Assembly: GCF_000193735.1 (NCBI RefSeq)
Contig: NZ_AEPF01000088.1
Location: 1 to 16,545, forward strand
Reading direction: 5' to 3'
Source of the DNA: Neisseria sicca 4320
Lineage (GTDB): Bacteria > Pseudomonadota > Gammaproteobacteria > Burkholderiales > Neisseriaceae
DNA: 16,545 nucleotides
A program made the position numbers and the translations under genes. Each line of letters opens with the position of its first letter. Positions within the stretch are counted from its first letter, which is position 1. Positions 1 through 5,532 of the stretch are shown piece by piece. The notes beneath the pieces are model-generated. The model worked only from the letters and a program-made list of their open reading frames with translations, was not told the origin of the DNA and did no database searches.

Positions 1-63
1 GCATCCAATACCGACTTTGGCTGCCCAGCTGATTTTTAGAGACAACATATTTATTGGTGCATC

Positions 64-83
64 ATTCCCGCTCAGGCGGGAAT
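64..83. repeat. dRS3 repeat
   Basis: Matches the neisserial dRS3 pattern ATTCCC-N8-GGGAAT exactly, with an 8-base middle of GCTCAGGC. dRS3 copies usually punctuate neisserial intergenic mosaic elements, and they are known integration targets of Neisseria filamentous prophages. This copy stands alone, with no second dRS3 nearby. Confidence 0.85.
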
Positions 84-185
84 TCATCGGAAATCTTCAA
101 TTCAAAATTAGATTCAATCCTATGGGAAATGGCGGTTAATAGCGGGTGTCGTATCAAAAAATAAGCAAAATAAGCGTGTCGGACG

Positions 186-245
186 TATAGAAAAAGGTCG
201 TCTGAAAACCTTATCCATCAGGTTTTCAGACGACCTTTTTCTATA
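186..245. terminator. DUS inverted-pair hairpin
   Basis: Two exact DUS copies (195-206 forward, 225-236 reverse) form the core of a perfect 26-bp stem (186-211 with 220-245) and an 8-base loop. A-runs and T-runs border the core, so it could act as a bidirectional Rho-independent terminator; paired DUS are commonly used this way in Neisseria. The right arm shares its last TATA with the first bases of the adjoining Correia element. Confidence 0.75.
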
Positions 246-348
246 GTGGATTAAATTTAAATCAGGACAAGGCGACGAAGCCGCAGACAGTACAGCTAGT
301 ACGGCAAGGCGAGGCAACGCCGTACTGGTTTAAAGTTAATCCACTATA
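242..348. mobile_element. Correia repeat enclosed element (CREE), short form
   Basis: The element opens with TATAGTGGATTAAATTTAA and ends with its near-complement, TTAAAGTTAATCCACTATA. One mismatch lies in the terminal inverted repeats. The interior (GGCGACGAAGCCGCAGACAG and the GCAAGGCGAGGCAACGCC stretch) is typical of these neisserial MITE-like elements. At 107 bp it is the shorter internally deleted class, which lacks the IHF-site segment of the ~150-bp form. CREE ends can carry promoters, and their transcripts can be cut by RNase III. Here the element lies 27 bp beyond the cysE stop codon and could affect cysE mRNA 3' processing. Confidence 0.9.
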
Positions 349-375
349 TCTGCGGTCTTAATCGGGCGATTCAGT

Positions 376-1194
376 TCAAATCACAAAATCCATTGCCACG
401 CCCTGTAAGCTTTGGTCCATATCCGCGGCCGGGGTTTTGACCGAACGTCCTACCGGTTTGGCAGGTACGCCGACGACGGTAATCGAAGACGGTACGTCCG
501 CAACGACCACGCTGCCTGCGCCGATTTTGGAATTGTCGCCGATGCGGATGTTGCCCAATATTGAAGCGTTCGCGCCGATCATCACGCCGTCGCCGATTTT
601 CGGATGGCGGTCGCCGCCTTCCTTGCCCGAGCCGCCGAGCGTTACGCCGTGCAGGATGGAAATATTGTTGCCCAACACGGCGGTTTCGCCTGCCACGAAA
701 CCGGTGGCGTGGTCGAGCATCAGACCATGACCGAAACGGGCGGCGGGGTGAATATCGACGCCGAACACTTCCGACATTCGGTTTTGCAGGAAATACGCCA
801 GCGTTTTGCGGCCATTTTGATAAAGCCAATGGTTGATGCGGTGTGCCTGAATGGCGTGAAAACCTTTGAAATACAAAAGCGGCAGCGAATATTCGTCGCA
901 CGCGGGGTCGCGTTCGTAAATGGCTTTCAAGTCTGCCTCGACGCAGTTGCCGATGCGCGCGTCGCTGCCCAATGCCTGCTGGTAAATTTCAAACAAGGCG
1001 CGCACGTCCATAATCGGGCTGCCGAGTTTGCTGGAAAGATGATAAGCGAGGACGGAATCGAGCGAATCGTGGCGCAACACGGTTTGGTGCAGGAAGCTCG
1101 CCAGCATCGGTTCGGCTGCGGCTGCGGCTGCGGTTTCTTCGCGGATGGTGTGCCAGAGGTTGAAATCGGTTGTGTTCAGGTGGTCTTTTTTCAT
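376..1194 (-). CDS. cysE: Serine O-acetyltransferase CysE
   Basis: Transfers acetyl from acetyl-CoA to L-serine to give O-acetylserine, the first committed step of cysteine synthesis, in the cytosol. The 272-residue protein has the helical N-terminal SAT domain (about 1-140) and a left-handed beta-helix of hexapeptide repeats (about 145-240). Visible motifs are VDIHP, MLDHATG, GETAV, GGDRHPKIGDGVMIG and KIGAGSVV. By alignment with E. coli CysE from memory, D147 and H162 are the catalytic pair and H197 binds substrate. The chain ends in Ile, as in SATs whose C-terminal tail docks into CysK. The start MKKDHLNTTD fits the family, but no Shine-Dalgarno sequence precedes it: a DUS begins 6 bases upstream. 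The gene diverges from grpE and ends beside a Correia element. Confidence 0.95.
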   Translation of the reverse strand: MKKDHLNTTDFNLWHTIREETAAAAAAEPMLASFLHQTVLRHDSLDSVLAYHLSSKLGSPIMDVRALFEIYQQALGSDARIGNCVEADLKAIYERDPACDEYSLPLLYFKGFHAIQAHRINHWLYQNGRKTLAYFLQNRMSEVFGVDIHPAARFGHGLMLDHATGFVAGETAVLGNNISILHGVTLGGSGKEGGDRHPKIGDGVMIGANASILGNIRIGDNSKIGAGSVVVADVPSSITVVGVPAKPVGRSVKTPAADMDQSLQGVAMDFVI

Positions 1195-1199
1195 ATCGG

Positions 1200-1211
1200 A
1201 GGTCGTCTGAA
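1200..1211 (+). repeat. DNA uptake sequence in the cysE leader
   Basis: Exact AGGTCGTCTGAA. In the cysE direction it lies directly upstream of the start codon, occupying the position expected for the ribosome binding site. Confidence 0.9.
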
Positions 1212-1296
1212 AACAGGATGGTATCGGCGTATCTTACCTTTTATCAACGATTTGCGATAGCACATCTCGGAATATGCTTATGATGGTTTCCGTTTG

Positions 1297-1324
1297 CTTG
1301 AAGTTTTTTCAGACGACCTTATAT
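1297..1324 (+). promoter_or_regulatory. Sigma-32-type heat-shock promoter of grpE
   Basis: CTTGAAG (1297-1303), a 13-base spacer, then CCTTATAT (1317-1324) fits the sigma-32 consensus CTTGAAA-N13..14-CCCCATNT, with deviations in the -10. It lies about 40 bases before the grpE start, and grpE is a classical RpoH target. The spacer and the first bases of the -10 are made of an inverted DUS. Confidence 0.65.
1308..1319 (-). repeat. DNA uptake sequence inside the grpE promoter
   Basis: Exact TTCAGACGACCT on the plus strand (a DUS on the minus strand). It covers most of the spacer and the first three bases of the -10 of the proposed sigma-32 promoter. Confidence 0.9.
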
Positions 1325-1365
1325 AAAGTAACATTCGATTCAAACCATTCCAAAGGATGCACGAA

Positions 1366-1929
1366 ATGAGCGAACATCACGAACAATATCAACACGAAAC
1401 CGAAGAGGCGGCAAACGCAGAAACCACCCAAAACCCCAATACCGAACAACCCGAAGCTGCCGAACCGCCGACTTACGAAGAATTGCAGGCGCGTATCGCC
1501 GAGTTGGAAGGGCAGTTGAAAGACAGCGAACTGCGCGGTCTGGCGAACGAGCAAAACCTGCGCCGCCGCCATCAGCAGGAAATTGCCGATACGCACAAAT
1601 TCGCCGGACAAAAATTCGCCGCCGAAATGCTGCCGGTCAAAGACTATCTCGAAATGGCGCTGCTCGACCAAAGCGGTAATTTCGACGCGCTGAAAATGGG
1701 CGTGCAGATGACGTTGAACGAATTGCAAAAAGCGTTCGACACCACGCATATCAAAGAAATCAACCCGCAACCCGGCGACAAACTCGACCCGCACCAACAT
1801 CAGGCGATGCAGACGGTCGTCAGCGAGCAAGAGCCGAACACCATCGTCAGCGTCATGAAAAAAGGCTACACCCTGTCCGACCGCGTACTGCGCCCCGCGA
1901 TGGTTATCGTAGCGAAAAAAGAAGCCTGA
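1366..1929 (+). CDS. grpE: Nucleotide exchange factor GrpE
   Basis: Releases ADP from DnaK in the Hsp70 cycle, in the cytosol. With the start used here the product is 187 residues, normal for the family. An acidic low-complexity N-terminus comes first (roughly residues 1-25, with many E, Q, N). A long helical segment follows (YEELQARIAELEGQLKD through NLRRRHQQEIADTHKFA), and then the beta-domain with LDQSGNFDALKMGVQMT, VSEQEPNTIVSVMKKGY and DRVLRPAMVIVAKK. I chose ATG 1366 (MSEHHEQ) over the in-frame ATG 1357: the Shine-Dalgarno AAAGGA (1352-1357) is 8 bases before 1366 but overlaps 1357. A sigma-32-type promoter lies upstream; dnaK follows after about 300 bp under its own promoter. Confidence 0.95.
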   Translation: MSEHHEQYQHETEEAANAETTQNPNTEQPEAAEPPTYEELQARIAELEGQLKDSELRGLANEQNLRRRHQQEIADTHKFAGQKFAAEMLPVKDYLEMALLDQSGNFDALKMGVQMTLNELQKAFDTTHIKEINPQPGDKLDPHQHQAMQTVVSEQEPNTIVSVMKKGYTLSDRVLRPAMVIVAKKEA

Positions 1930-1936
1930 AGGCACC

Positions 1937-1957
1937 GCTTGATGAAGTTTATCAAGC
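1937..1957 (+). promoter_or_regulatory. Small hairpin over the start of the grpE-downstream small ORF
   Basis: GCTTGAT (1937-1943), a 7-base loop and ATCAAGC (1951-1957) form a perfect 7-bp stem. It contains the first two bases of the small ORF's start codon and is followed by ATAAAATTTT. It could be a weak terminator of grpE or a structure limiting initiation of the small ORF. Both readings are inference. Confidence 0.3.
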
Positions 1958-2052
1958 ATAAAATTTTCAGACGACCCTTTCCTGTCCCTCAGCCTTCAAT
2001 CCCGCTTTTGGAAAATCATTCCGATGATGCCCAATCGGAAAACAAAGACTAG
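1942..2052 (+). CDS. Possible small protein downstream of grpE, 36 aa
   Basis: An ATG 12 bases after the grpE stop opens a 36-codon frame ending at TAG 2050-2052. GAAGG (1928-1932) overlaps the grpE stop and lies 9 bases before the ATG, a good Shine-Dalgarno position, so translational coupling to grpE is plausible. The peptide has a basic N-terminus (MKFIKHKIFRRPF), a proline-rich middle (PVPQPSIPLL) and an acidic, polar end (DDAQSENKD). A one-mismatch DUS encodes the FRRP stretch, and the stop codon overlaps the next DUS. The short length and the DUS content leave chance open. No function can be assigned. Confidence 0.4.
   Translation: MKFIKHKIFRRPFPVPQPSIPLLENHSDDAQSENKD
1966..1977 (-). 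repeat. One-mismatch DNA uptake sequence
   Basis: TTCAGACGACCC, one base from the full 12-mer and containing the intact 10-base core. It lies within the small ORF after grpE. Confidence 0.75.
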
Positions 2053-2062
2053 GTCGTCTGAA
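2051..2062 (+). repeat. DNA uptake sequence
   Basis: Exact AGGTCGTCTGAA. Its first two bases are the AG of the small ORF's TAG stop. It has no close inverted partner, so it is not a hairpin. Confidence 0.9.
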
Positions 2063-2133
2063 AAACAAAATACCGCCTTGTGGATAAATAGTTTAGCTTG
2101 TTGAATTTTATATAAAAAAATTTTAACAAAACC

Positions 2134-2161
2134 CTTGAAAAAATATCGGACAACCCTATTT
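2134..2161 (+). promoter_or_regulatory. Sigma-32-type heat-shock promoter of dnaK
   Basis: CTTGAAA (2134-2140, preceded by CC), a 13-base spacer and CCCTATTT (2154-2161) are close to the sigma-32 consensus. The predicted transcript start is about 60 bases before the dnaK ATG. AT-rich sequence lies upstream (2095-2130). The match is stronger than that of grpE. Confidence 0.8.
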
Positions 2162-2231
2162 ACAGGTCAACGGAACAAAATGTTCCACACAATTATTAAT
2201 TTAGAAAAATCTTTTTAGGAGCAACATCAAT

Positions 2232-4163
2232 ATGGCAAAAGTAATCGGTATCGACTTAGGTACAACCAACTCTTGTGTATCCATCTCTGAAAACGGTCAA
2301 ACCAAAGTTATTGAAAATGCAGAAGGCGCACGCACTACGCCGTCTGTCGTCGCTTATCTGGACGGCGGCGAAGTCCTCGTCGGCGCACCAGCAAAACGCC
2401 AAGCCGTAACCAACGCTAAAAACACCATCTACGCTGTAAAACGTTTGATCGGTCATAAATTTGAAGACAAAGAAGTCCAACGCGACATCGAATCCATGCC
2501 TTTCGAAATCATCAAAGCCAACAACGGCGACGCATGGGTGAAAGCGCAAGGCAAAGAGCTGTCTCCGCCGCAAGTTTCTGCAGAAGTCCTGCGTAAAATG
2601 AAAGAAGCCGCCGAAGCTTACTTGGGCGAAAAAGTAACCGAAGCCGTGATTACCGTTCCCGCCTACTTCAACGACAGCCAACGTCAAGCTACCAAAGACG
2701 CAGGCCGCATCGCCGGTTTGGACGTAAAACGCATCATCAACGAGCCGACCGCAGCCGCTTTGGCATTCGGTATGGACAAAGGCGACAACAAAGACCGCAA
2801 AATAGCCGTATATGACTTGGGCGGCGGTACCTTCGATATTTCCATCATCGAAATTGCCAACCTCGACGGCGACAAACAATTCGAAGTATTGGCAACCAAC
2901 GGCGATACCTTCTTGGGCGGTGAAGACTTCGACCAACGCCTCATCGACCACATCATCGCCGAGTTCAAAAAAGACCAAGGCATTGATTTGAAACAAGACG
3001 TGATGGCATTGCAACGCCTGAAAGAAGCTGCCGAAAAAGCCAAAATCGAATTGTCCAGCGGCCAGCAAACCGAAATCAACCTGCCGTACATCACCATGGA
3101 CGCAACCGGCCCGAAACACTTGGCAATGAAAATTACCCGTGCCAAATTCGAGAGCTTGGTTGAAGACCTGATTGCCCGCTCTATCGAGCCTTGCCGCACC
3201 GCATTGAAAGATGCCGGCTTGAGCACCAGCGACATCGACGACGTGATTTTGGTCGGCGGTCAGTCCCGTATGCCTAAAGTACAAGAAGCCGTTAAAGACT
3301 TCTTCGGCAAAGAGCCGCGCAAAGACGTGAACCCTGACGAAGCCGTTGCCGTAGGCGCAGCGATTCAAGGCGAAGTATTGAGCGGCGGCCGCAGCGACGT
3401 ATTGCTGCTGGACGTAACCCCTCTGTCCTTGGGTATCGAAACCATGGGCGGCGTGATGACCAAGCTGATTCAGAAGAACACCACCATCCCGACCAAAGCG
3501 TCGCAAGTGTTCTCTACCGCCGAAGACAACCAAAGCGCAGTAACCATCCATGTACTGCAAGGCGAACGCGAACGCGCCGCTGCCAACAAATCTTTGGGAC
3601 AGTTCAACTTGGGCGACATCGCACCCGCACCGCGCGGCATGCCGCAAATCGAAGTAACCTTCGACATTGACGCCAACGGTATCCTGCACGTTTCCGCCAA
3701 AGACAAAGGCACAGGCAAAGCCGCCAACATCACCATCCAAGGTTCTTCAGGCTTGAGCGAAGAAGAAATCGAACGCATGGTGAAAGATGCCGAAGCCAAT
3801 GCCGAGGAAGACAAAAAACTGACTGAATTGGTCGCTTCCCGCAACCAAGCCGAAGCCCTGATTCACTCCGTGAAAAAATCTTTGGCGGACTACGGCGACA
3901 AACTCGACGCAGCCGAGAAAGAAAAAATCGAAGCCGCGCTGAAAGAAGCCGAAGAAGCCGTGAAAGGCGACGACAAAGCCGCCATCGATGCCAAAGCCGA
4001 AGCACTGGGCACAGCCAGCCAAAAACTGGGCGAAATGGTTTACGCGCAGGCACAAGCCGAAGCCCAAGCAGGCGAAAGCGCACAAGCCGAGCCGTCTTCC
4101 GCCAAGAAAGACGACGACGTCGTAGATGCCGACTTTGAAGAAGTGAAAGACGACAAGAAATAA
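2232..4163 (+). CDS. dnaK: Chaperone DnaK (Hsp70)
   Basis: ATP-driven cytosolic chaperone that works with GrpE and DnaJ. The 643 residues are the usual length. The ATPase domain shows the phosphate-1 motif IGIDLGTTNSCV (5-16), the invariant EPTAAALAFG, the phosphate-2 motif YDLGGGTFDIS and the adenosine motif ILVGGQSRMP. The linker DVLLLDVTPLSLGIET leads into the substrate-binding domain. The lid is helical and rich in Ala, Glu and Lys, and the tail ends with the conserved acidic DVVDADFEEVKDD. A Shine-Dalgarno (TAGGAGC) lies about 10 bases before the ATG. A sigma-32-type promoter precedes the gene and a strong terminator follows the stop. dnaJ is not in the window. Confidence 0.98.
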   Translation: MAKVIGIDLGTTNSCVSISENGQTKVIENAEGARTTPSVVAYLDGGEVLVGAPAKRQAVTNAKNTIYAVKRLIGHKFEDKEVQRDIESMPFEIIKANNGDAWVKAQGKELSPPQVSAEVLRKMKEAAEAYLGEKVTEAVITVPAYFNDSQRQATKDAGRIAGLDVKRIINEPTAAALAFGMDKGDNKDRKIAVYDLGGGTFDISIIEIANLDGDKQFEVLATNGDTFLGGEDFDQRLIDHIIAEFKKDQGIDLKQDVMALQRLKEAAEKAKIELSSGQQTEINLPYITMDATGPKHLAMKITRAKFESLVEDLIARSIEPCRTALKDAGLSTSDIDDVILVGGQSRMPKVQEAVKDFFGKEPRKDVNPDEAVAVGAAIQGEVLSGGRSDVLLLDVTPLSLGIETMGGVMTKLIQKNTTIPTKASQVFSTAEDNQSAVTIHVLQGERERAAANKSLGQFNLGDIAPAPRGMPQIEVTFDIDANGILHVSAKDKGTGKAANITIQGSSGLSEEEIERMVKDAEANAEEDKKLTELVASRNQAEALIHSVKKSLADYGDKLDAAEKEKIEAALKEAEEAVKGDDKAAIDAKAEALGTASQKLGEMVYAQAQAEAQAGESAQAEPSSAKKDDDVVDADFEEVKDDKK

Positions 4164-4166
4164 TTT

Positions 4167-4178
4167 AGGTCGTCTGAA
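4167..4178 (+). repeat. DNA uptake sequence at the end of dnaK
   Basis: Exact AGGTCGTCTGAA, starting 3 bases after the dnaK stop. Its last two A bases begin the stem of the dnaK terminator. Confidence 0.9.
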
Positions 4179-4208
4179 AAAGCGCGAATCGCAAGGTTCG
4201 CGCTTTTT
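4177..4208 (+). terminator. Rho-independent terminator of dnaK
   Basis: Perfect 12-bp stem AAAAAGCGCGAA / TTCGCGCTTTTT (4177-4188 with 4197-4208), an 8-base loop and a terminal T5 run. It begins 13 bases after the dnaK stop. Confidence 0.9.
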
Positions 4209-4228
4209 GTTTGAATTATTGATAGTAA

Positions 4229-4259
4229 AAAGTCGTCTGAAAACTTTTCAGACGACTTT
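4229..4259. terminator. Variant DUS inverted pair between dnaK and the immunity-like genes
   Basis: Two copies of the one-mismatch form AAGTCGTCTGAA (4230-4241 forward, 4247-4258 reverse) form a 15-bp stem around a single central C. Both arms carry the same G-to-A change, so the stem stays perfect. It lies between convergent genes (dnaK plus, the membrane protein genes minus) and could terminate both. It also marks the left edge of the bacteriocin-like cassette. Confidence 0.65.
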
Positions 4260-4334
4260 GGCTTTAGAAATTTTGACAGACAAGAAAAAGATATAACCCA
4301 TTGGAAAAACAGGGTAGGGCTAATCTGTTTGTAC

Positions 4335-4610
4335 TTATTCTGGAAGCGATTTTTTCTTTTTAGATTTTATGTATTTCAAGAACATCAGCTCAACCAGGGT
4401 ACACATAATTAACACTTCGGCCCAGTCGGGAAGAAAACGGTCTCCTCCAAAGAAATACTTCGGATTGATGATAAGGCTCAAAATCAAGTTCGCAAGGAAA
4501 ACAGTAAAGCTGGCTGCAAAGCACATAATCAGCAATACCTTCCAGTATTGTTTGCTGAATTTCACCATCAGTTGCAAGTTACTCTTATAATTTTCCCAAA
4601 AATTTTTCAT
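4335..4610 (-). CDS. Small two-helix membrane protein, probable bacteriocin immunity protein (copy 2)
   Basis: 91 residues, paralogous without large gaps to the 92-residue protein encoded just upstream. Shared features are NF-ENYK-NLQL near the start, YWKVLL leading into helix 1 (about 24-48), the INPKYF loop, a second helix (about 64-80), FLKYI and a lysine-rich tail (KSKKKK). Basic residues at both ends suggest N-in/C-in topology with a short outside loop. AAAGGA precedes the ATG at good distance, and the gap from the upstream copy is 41 bp, so the two are probably co-transcribed. Small basic two-to-four-helix membrane proteins are typical immunity partners of class II bacteriocins; the role is inferred from this and from the peptide gene upstream. 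No catalytic motif is visible. The gene is AT-rich beside its GC-richer neighbours. Confidence 0.75.
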   Translation of the reverse strand: MKNFWENYKSNLQLMVKFSKQYWKVLLIMCFAASFTVFLANLILSLIINPKYFFGGDRFLPDWAEVLIMCTLVELMFLKYIKSKKKKSLPE

Positions 4611-4651
4611 GTCTATATCCTTTGATAATGTTTATGGTTGATTCGTATTGT

Positions 4652-4930
4652 TTAATTCTTGGAAGCATCTTTTTGTTTGTACTGAATATATTTTAGAAAT
4701 GTCCATATCATCAGGCTTACTGCGACGAGGCTTTCGATAATTTCTGAAAGGAAATACTCCTCTCCTAAAAAATATTTCGGATTGATCACATAGAGACTCA
4801 GGATGGTGTTCACCTCGATGACAATAAAGTTTACAGCGAAGCTGATGACCAGTAGAACCTTCCAATATTTTTTGGCAAAACTGGTGAGCAACTGCAAGTT
4901 TTTCTTATAATTTTCGCAAAAATTTGTCAT
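4652..4930 (-). CDS. Small two-helix membrane protein, probable bacteriocin immunity protein (copy 1)
   Basis: 92 residues with the same architecture as the next gene: polar N-terminus NFCENYKKNLQLL, YWKVLL, a hydrophobic helix about 24-49, the INPKYF loop at 49-54, a second helix about 65-80 (SLVAVSLMIWTFLKYI) and a basic or polar tail. Ends and loop are most conserved; the helix faces and the segment after INPKYF differ, as might be expected if the copies recognise different peptides. A Shine-Dalgarno-like AAGGATAAAGG lies before the ATG. The gene begins 80 bp after the stop of the bacteriocin-like peptide gene on the same strand, with a hairpin between them. The immunity role is inference from context; a processing accessory or unrelated small membrane protein remains possible. 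Confidence 0.75.
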   Translation of the reverse strand: MTNFCENYKKNLQLLTSFAKKYWKVLLVISFAVNFIVIEVNTILSLYVINPKYFLGEEYFLSEIIESLVAVSLMIWTFLKYIQYKQKDASKN

Positions 4931-4961
4931 GCCTTTATCCTTCAGGATTATCGGTAAAGAA

Positions 4962-4993
4962 TCCGTACCCCGTAAATATTTTCGGGATACGGA
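4962..4993 (-). terminator. Hairpin between the bacteriocin-like gene and the immunity-like genes
   Basis: Read on the minus strand, an 11-base stem (4993-4983 with 4972-4962) has one U-G wobble and a 10-base AT-rich loop, followed by TTCTTTACC. The stem is GC-rich and the following run is only partly T-rich, so it may terminate partially or stabilise the upstream mRNA end. Either way the peptide would be made in excess over the downstream proteins. Confidence 0.45.
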
Positions 4994-5010
4994 GTTTGAT
5001 CGGCAATAAT

Positions 5011-5265
5011 TTAATAGCCAAACGATCTTCTGGCGACAAGCGAACCTAATTTACCTCCTAAATATCCGCCTACGCGCGCCCCAACGGTACCTCCAACAGC
5101 CATACCGCCTGGTCCCGCAATCGCACCTAACGCCATTCCGGTAAAGCCGCCGGCAAAAGCACCTGCGCCACGACCAACCCAGCGGCCGGTTCCTGAAGCC
5201 GCACTTCTACCGAAATTAAAACTGCCGGAAACTTGTTGTAAATCTTCCATGTTAAGTGTTTGCAT
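5011..5265 (-). CDS. Bacteriocin-like peptide with double-glycine-type leader
   Basis: 84 residues. The N-terminus MQTLNMEDLQQVSGS looks like the leader of class II bacteriocins and microcins exported by C39-peptidase ABC transporters (pattern L..-ELQ-VSGG, here ending GS), with predicted cleavage after residue 15. The remaining 69 residues contain 22 glycines, no Cys, no Asp or Glu and seven Arg/Lys. They carry overlapping GxxxG-like motifs (GAFAG, GMALG, GAIAG, GARVGG) and end RRSFGY. A cationic Gly/Ala-rich membrane-active helix is the expected product. I chose ATG 5265, not the ATG 54 bases upstream, because TTGGAG lies 7-8 bases before it and the leader motif starts there. Two paralogous small membrane proteins follow on the same strand. 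No transporter is in the window. Confidence 0.75.
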   Translation of the reverse strand: MQTLNMEDLQQVSGSFNFGRSAASGTGRWVGRGAGAFAGGFTGMALGAIAGPGGMAVGGTVGARVGGYLGGKLGSLVARRSFGY

Positions 5266-5391
5266 ATTAGCACTCCAAAATGAAAAATAGGGTGAAAAGA
5301 GAATAGCAAGCGTTTTCATCCGTTTGCTGTTGTATTGACAGCGGCAGATATGCGTTAGTTTGTTTTTTTTTGAAATTATTATTTAAGTTAT

Positions 5392-5422
5392 ATTAAAAAA
5401 TGAAAACATAACAAATAGTCAA
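5392..5422 (-). promoter_or_regulatory. Candidate sigma-70 promoter of the bacteriocin-like gene
   Basis: On the minus strand TTGACT (5422-5417) and TTTAAT (5397-5392) each match the consensus at five of six bases. Their 19-base spacing is longer than ideal. It would give an AT-rich 5' leader of roughly 120 bases. In such AT-rich sequence chance matches are likely. Confidence 0.3.
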
Positions 5423-5497
5423 GAAATGATTAAATTTAAATTGGTTATATCATCAAGACAGCAAGACAAAATTAAAAACAAGCTTTCAAGTTGCGAT

Positions 5498-5532
5498 AGA
5501 AGGTCGTCTGAAAACTTTTCAGACGACCTTCT
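5498..5532. terminator. DUS inverted-pair hairpin at the right edge of the bacteriocin-like cassette
   Basis: Exact DUS copies at 5501-5512 (forward) and 5518-5529 (reverse) form a 17-bp stem around one central C. It separates the divergent peptide gene (minus) from the yjgR-like gene (plus). It may insulate the two, and it is an uptake signal next to an accessory cassette. Confidence 0.7.

Larger units (their letters stand above)
1..375. other. Intergenic region with repeats, downstream of cysE
   Basis: I see no convincing complete gene here. The first 39 bases can be read as the last 12 codons of a plus-strand gene, ending ...GCPADF and a TAG stop at 37-39. This is too short to identify and may be chance. 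The rest holds a dRS3 20-mer, a long DUS hairpin and a short Correia element. Because cysE ends at 376 on the minus strand, its transcript would run into the Correia element and then the DUS hairpin. Confidence 0.7.

Noticed and set aside
120..317. 65-codon minus-strand ORF
   Set aside because: It runs through the Correia element and the DUS hairpin; its peptide is a translation of repeat DNA and has no Shine-Dalgarno support.
604..1260. 218-codon plus-strand ORF opposite cysE
   Set aside because: It is antisense to cysE, which has full family motifs. GC-rich genes here routinely leave long open antisense frames.
2256..3740. 494-codon minus-strand ORF opposite dnaK
   Set aside because: Antisense shadow of dnaK, with odd Phe/Gly/Val-rich composition and no recognisable motif.
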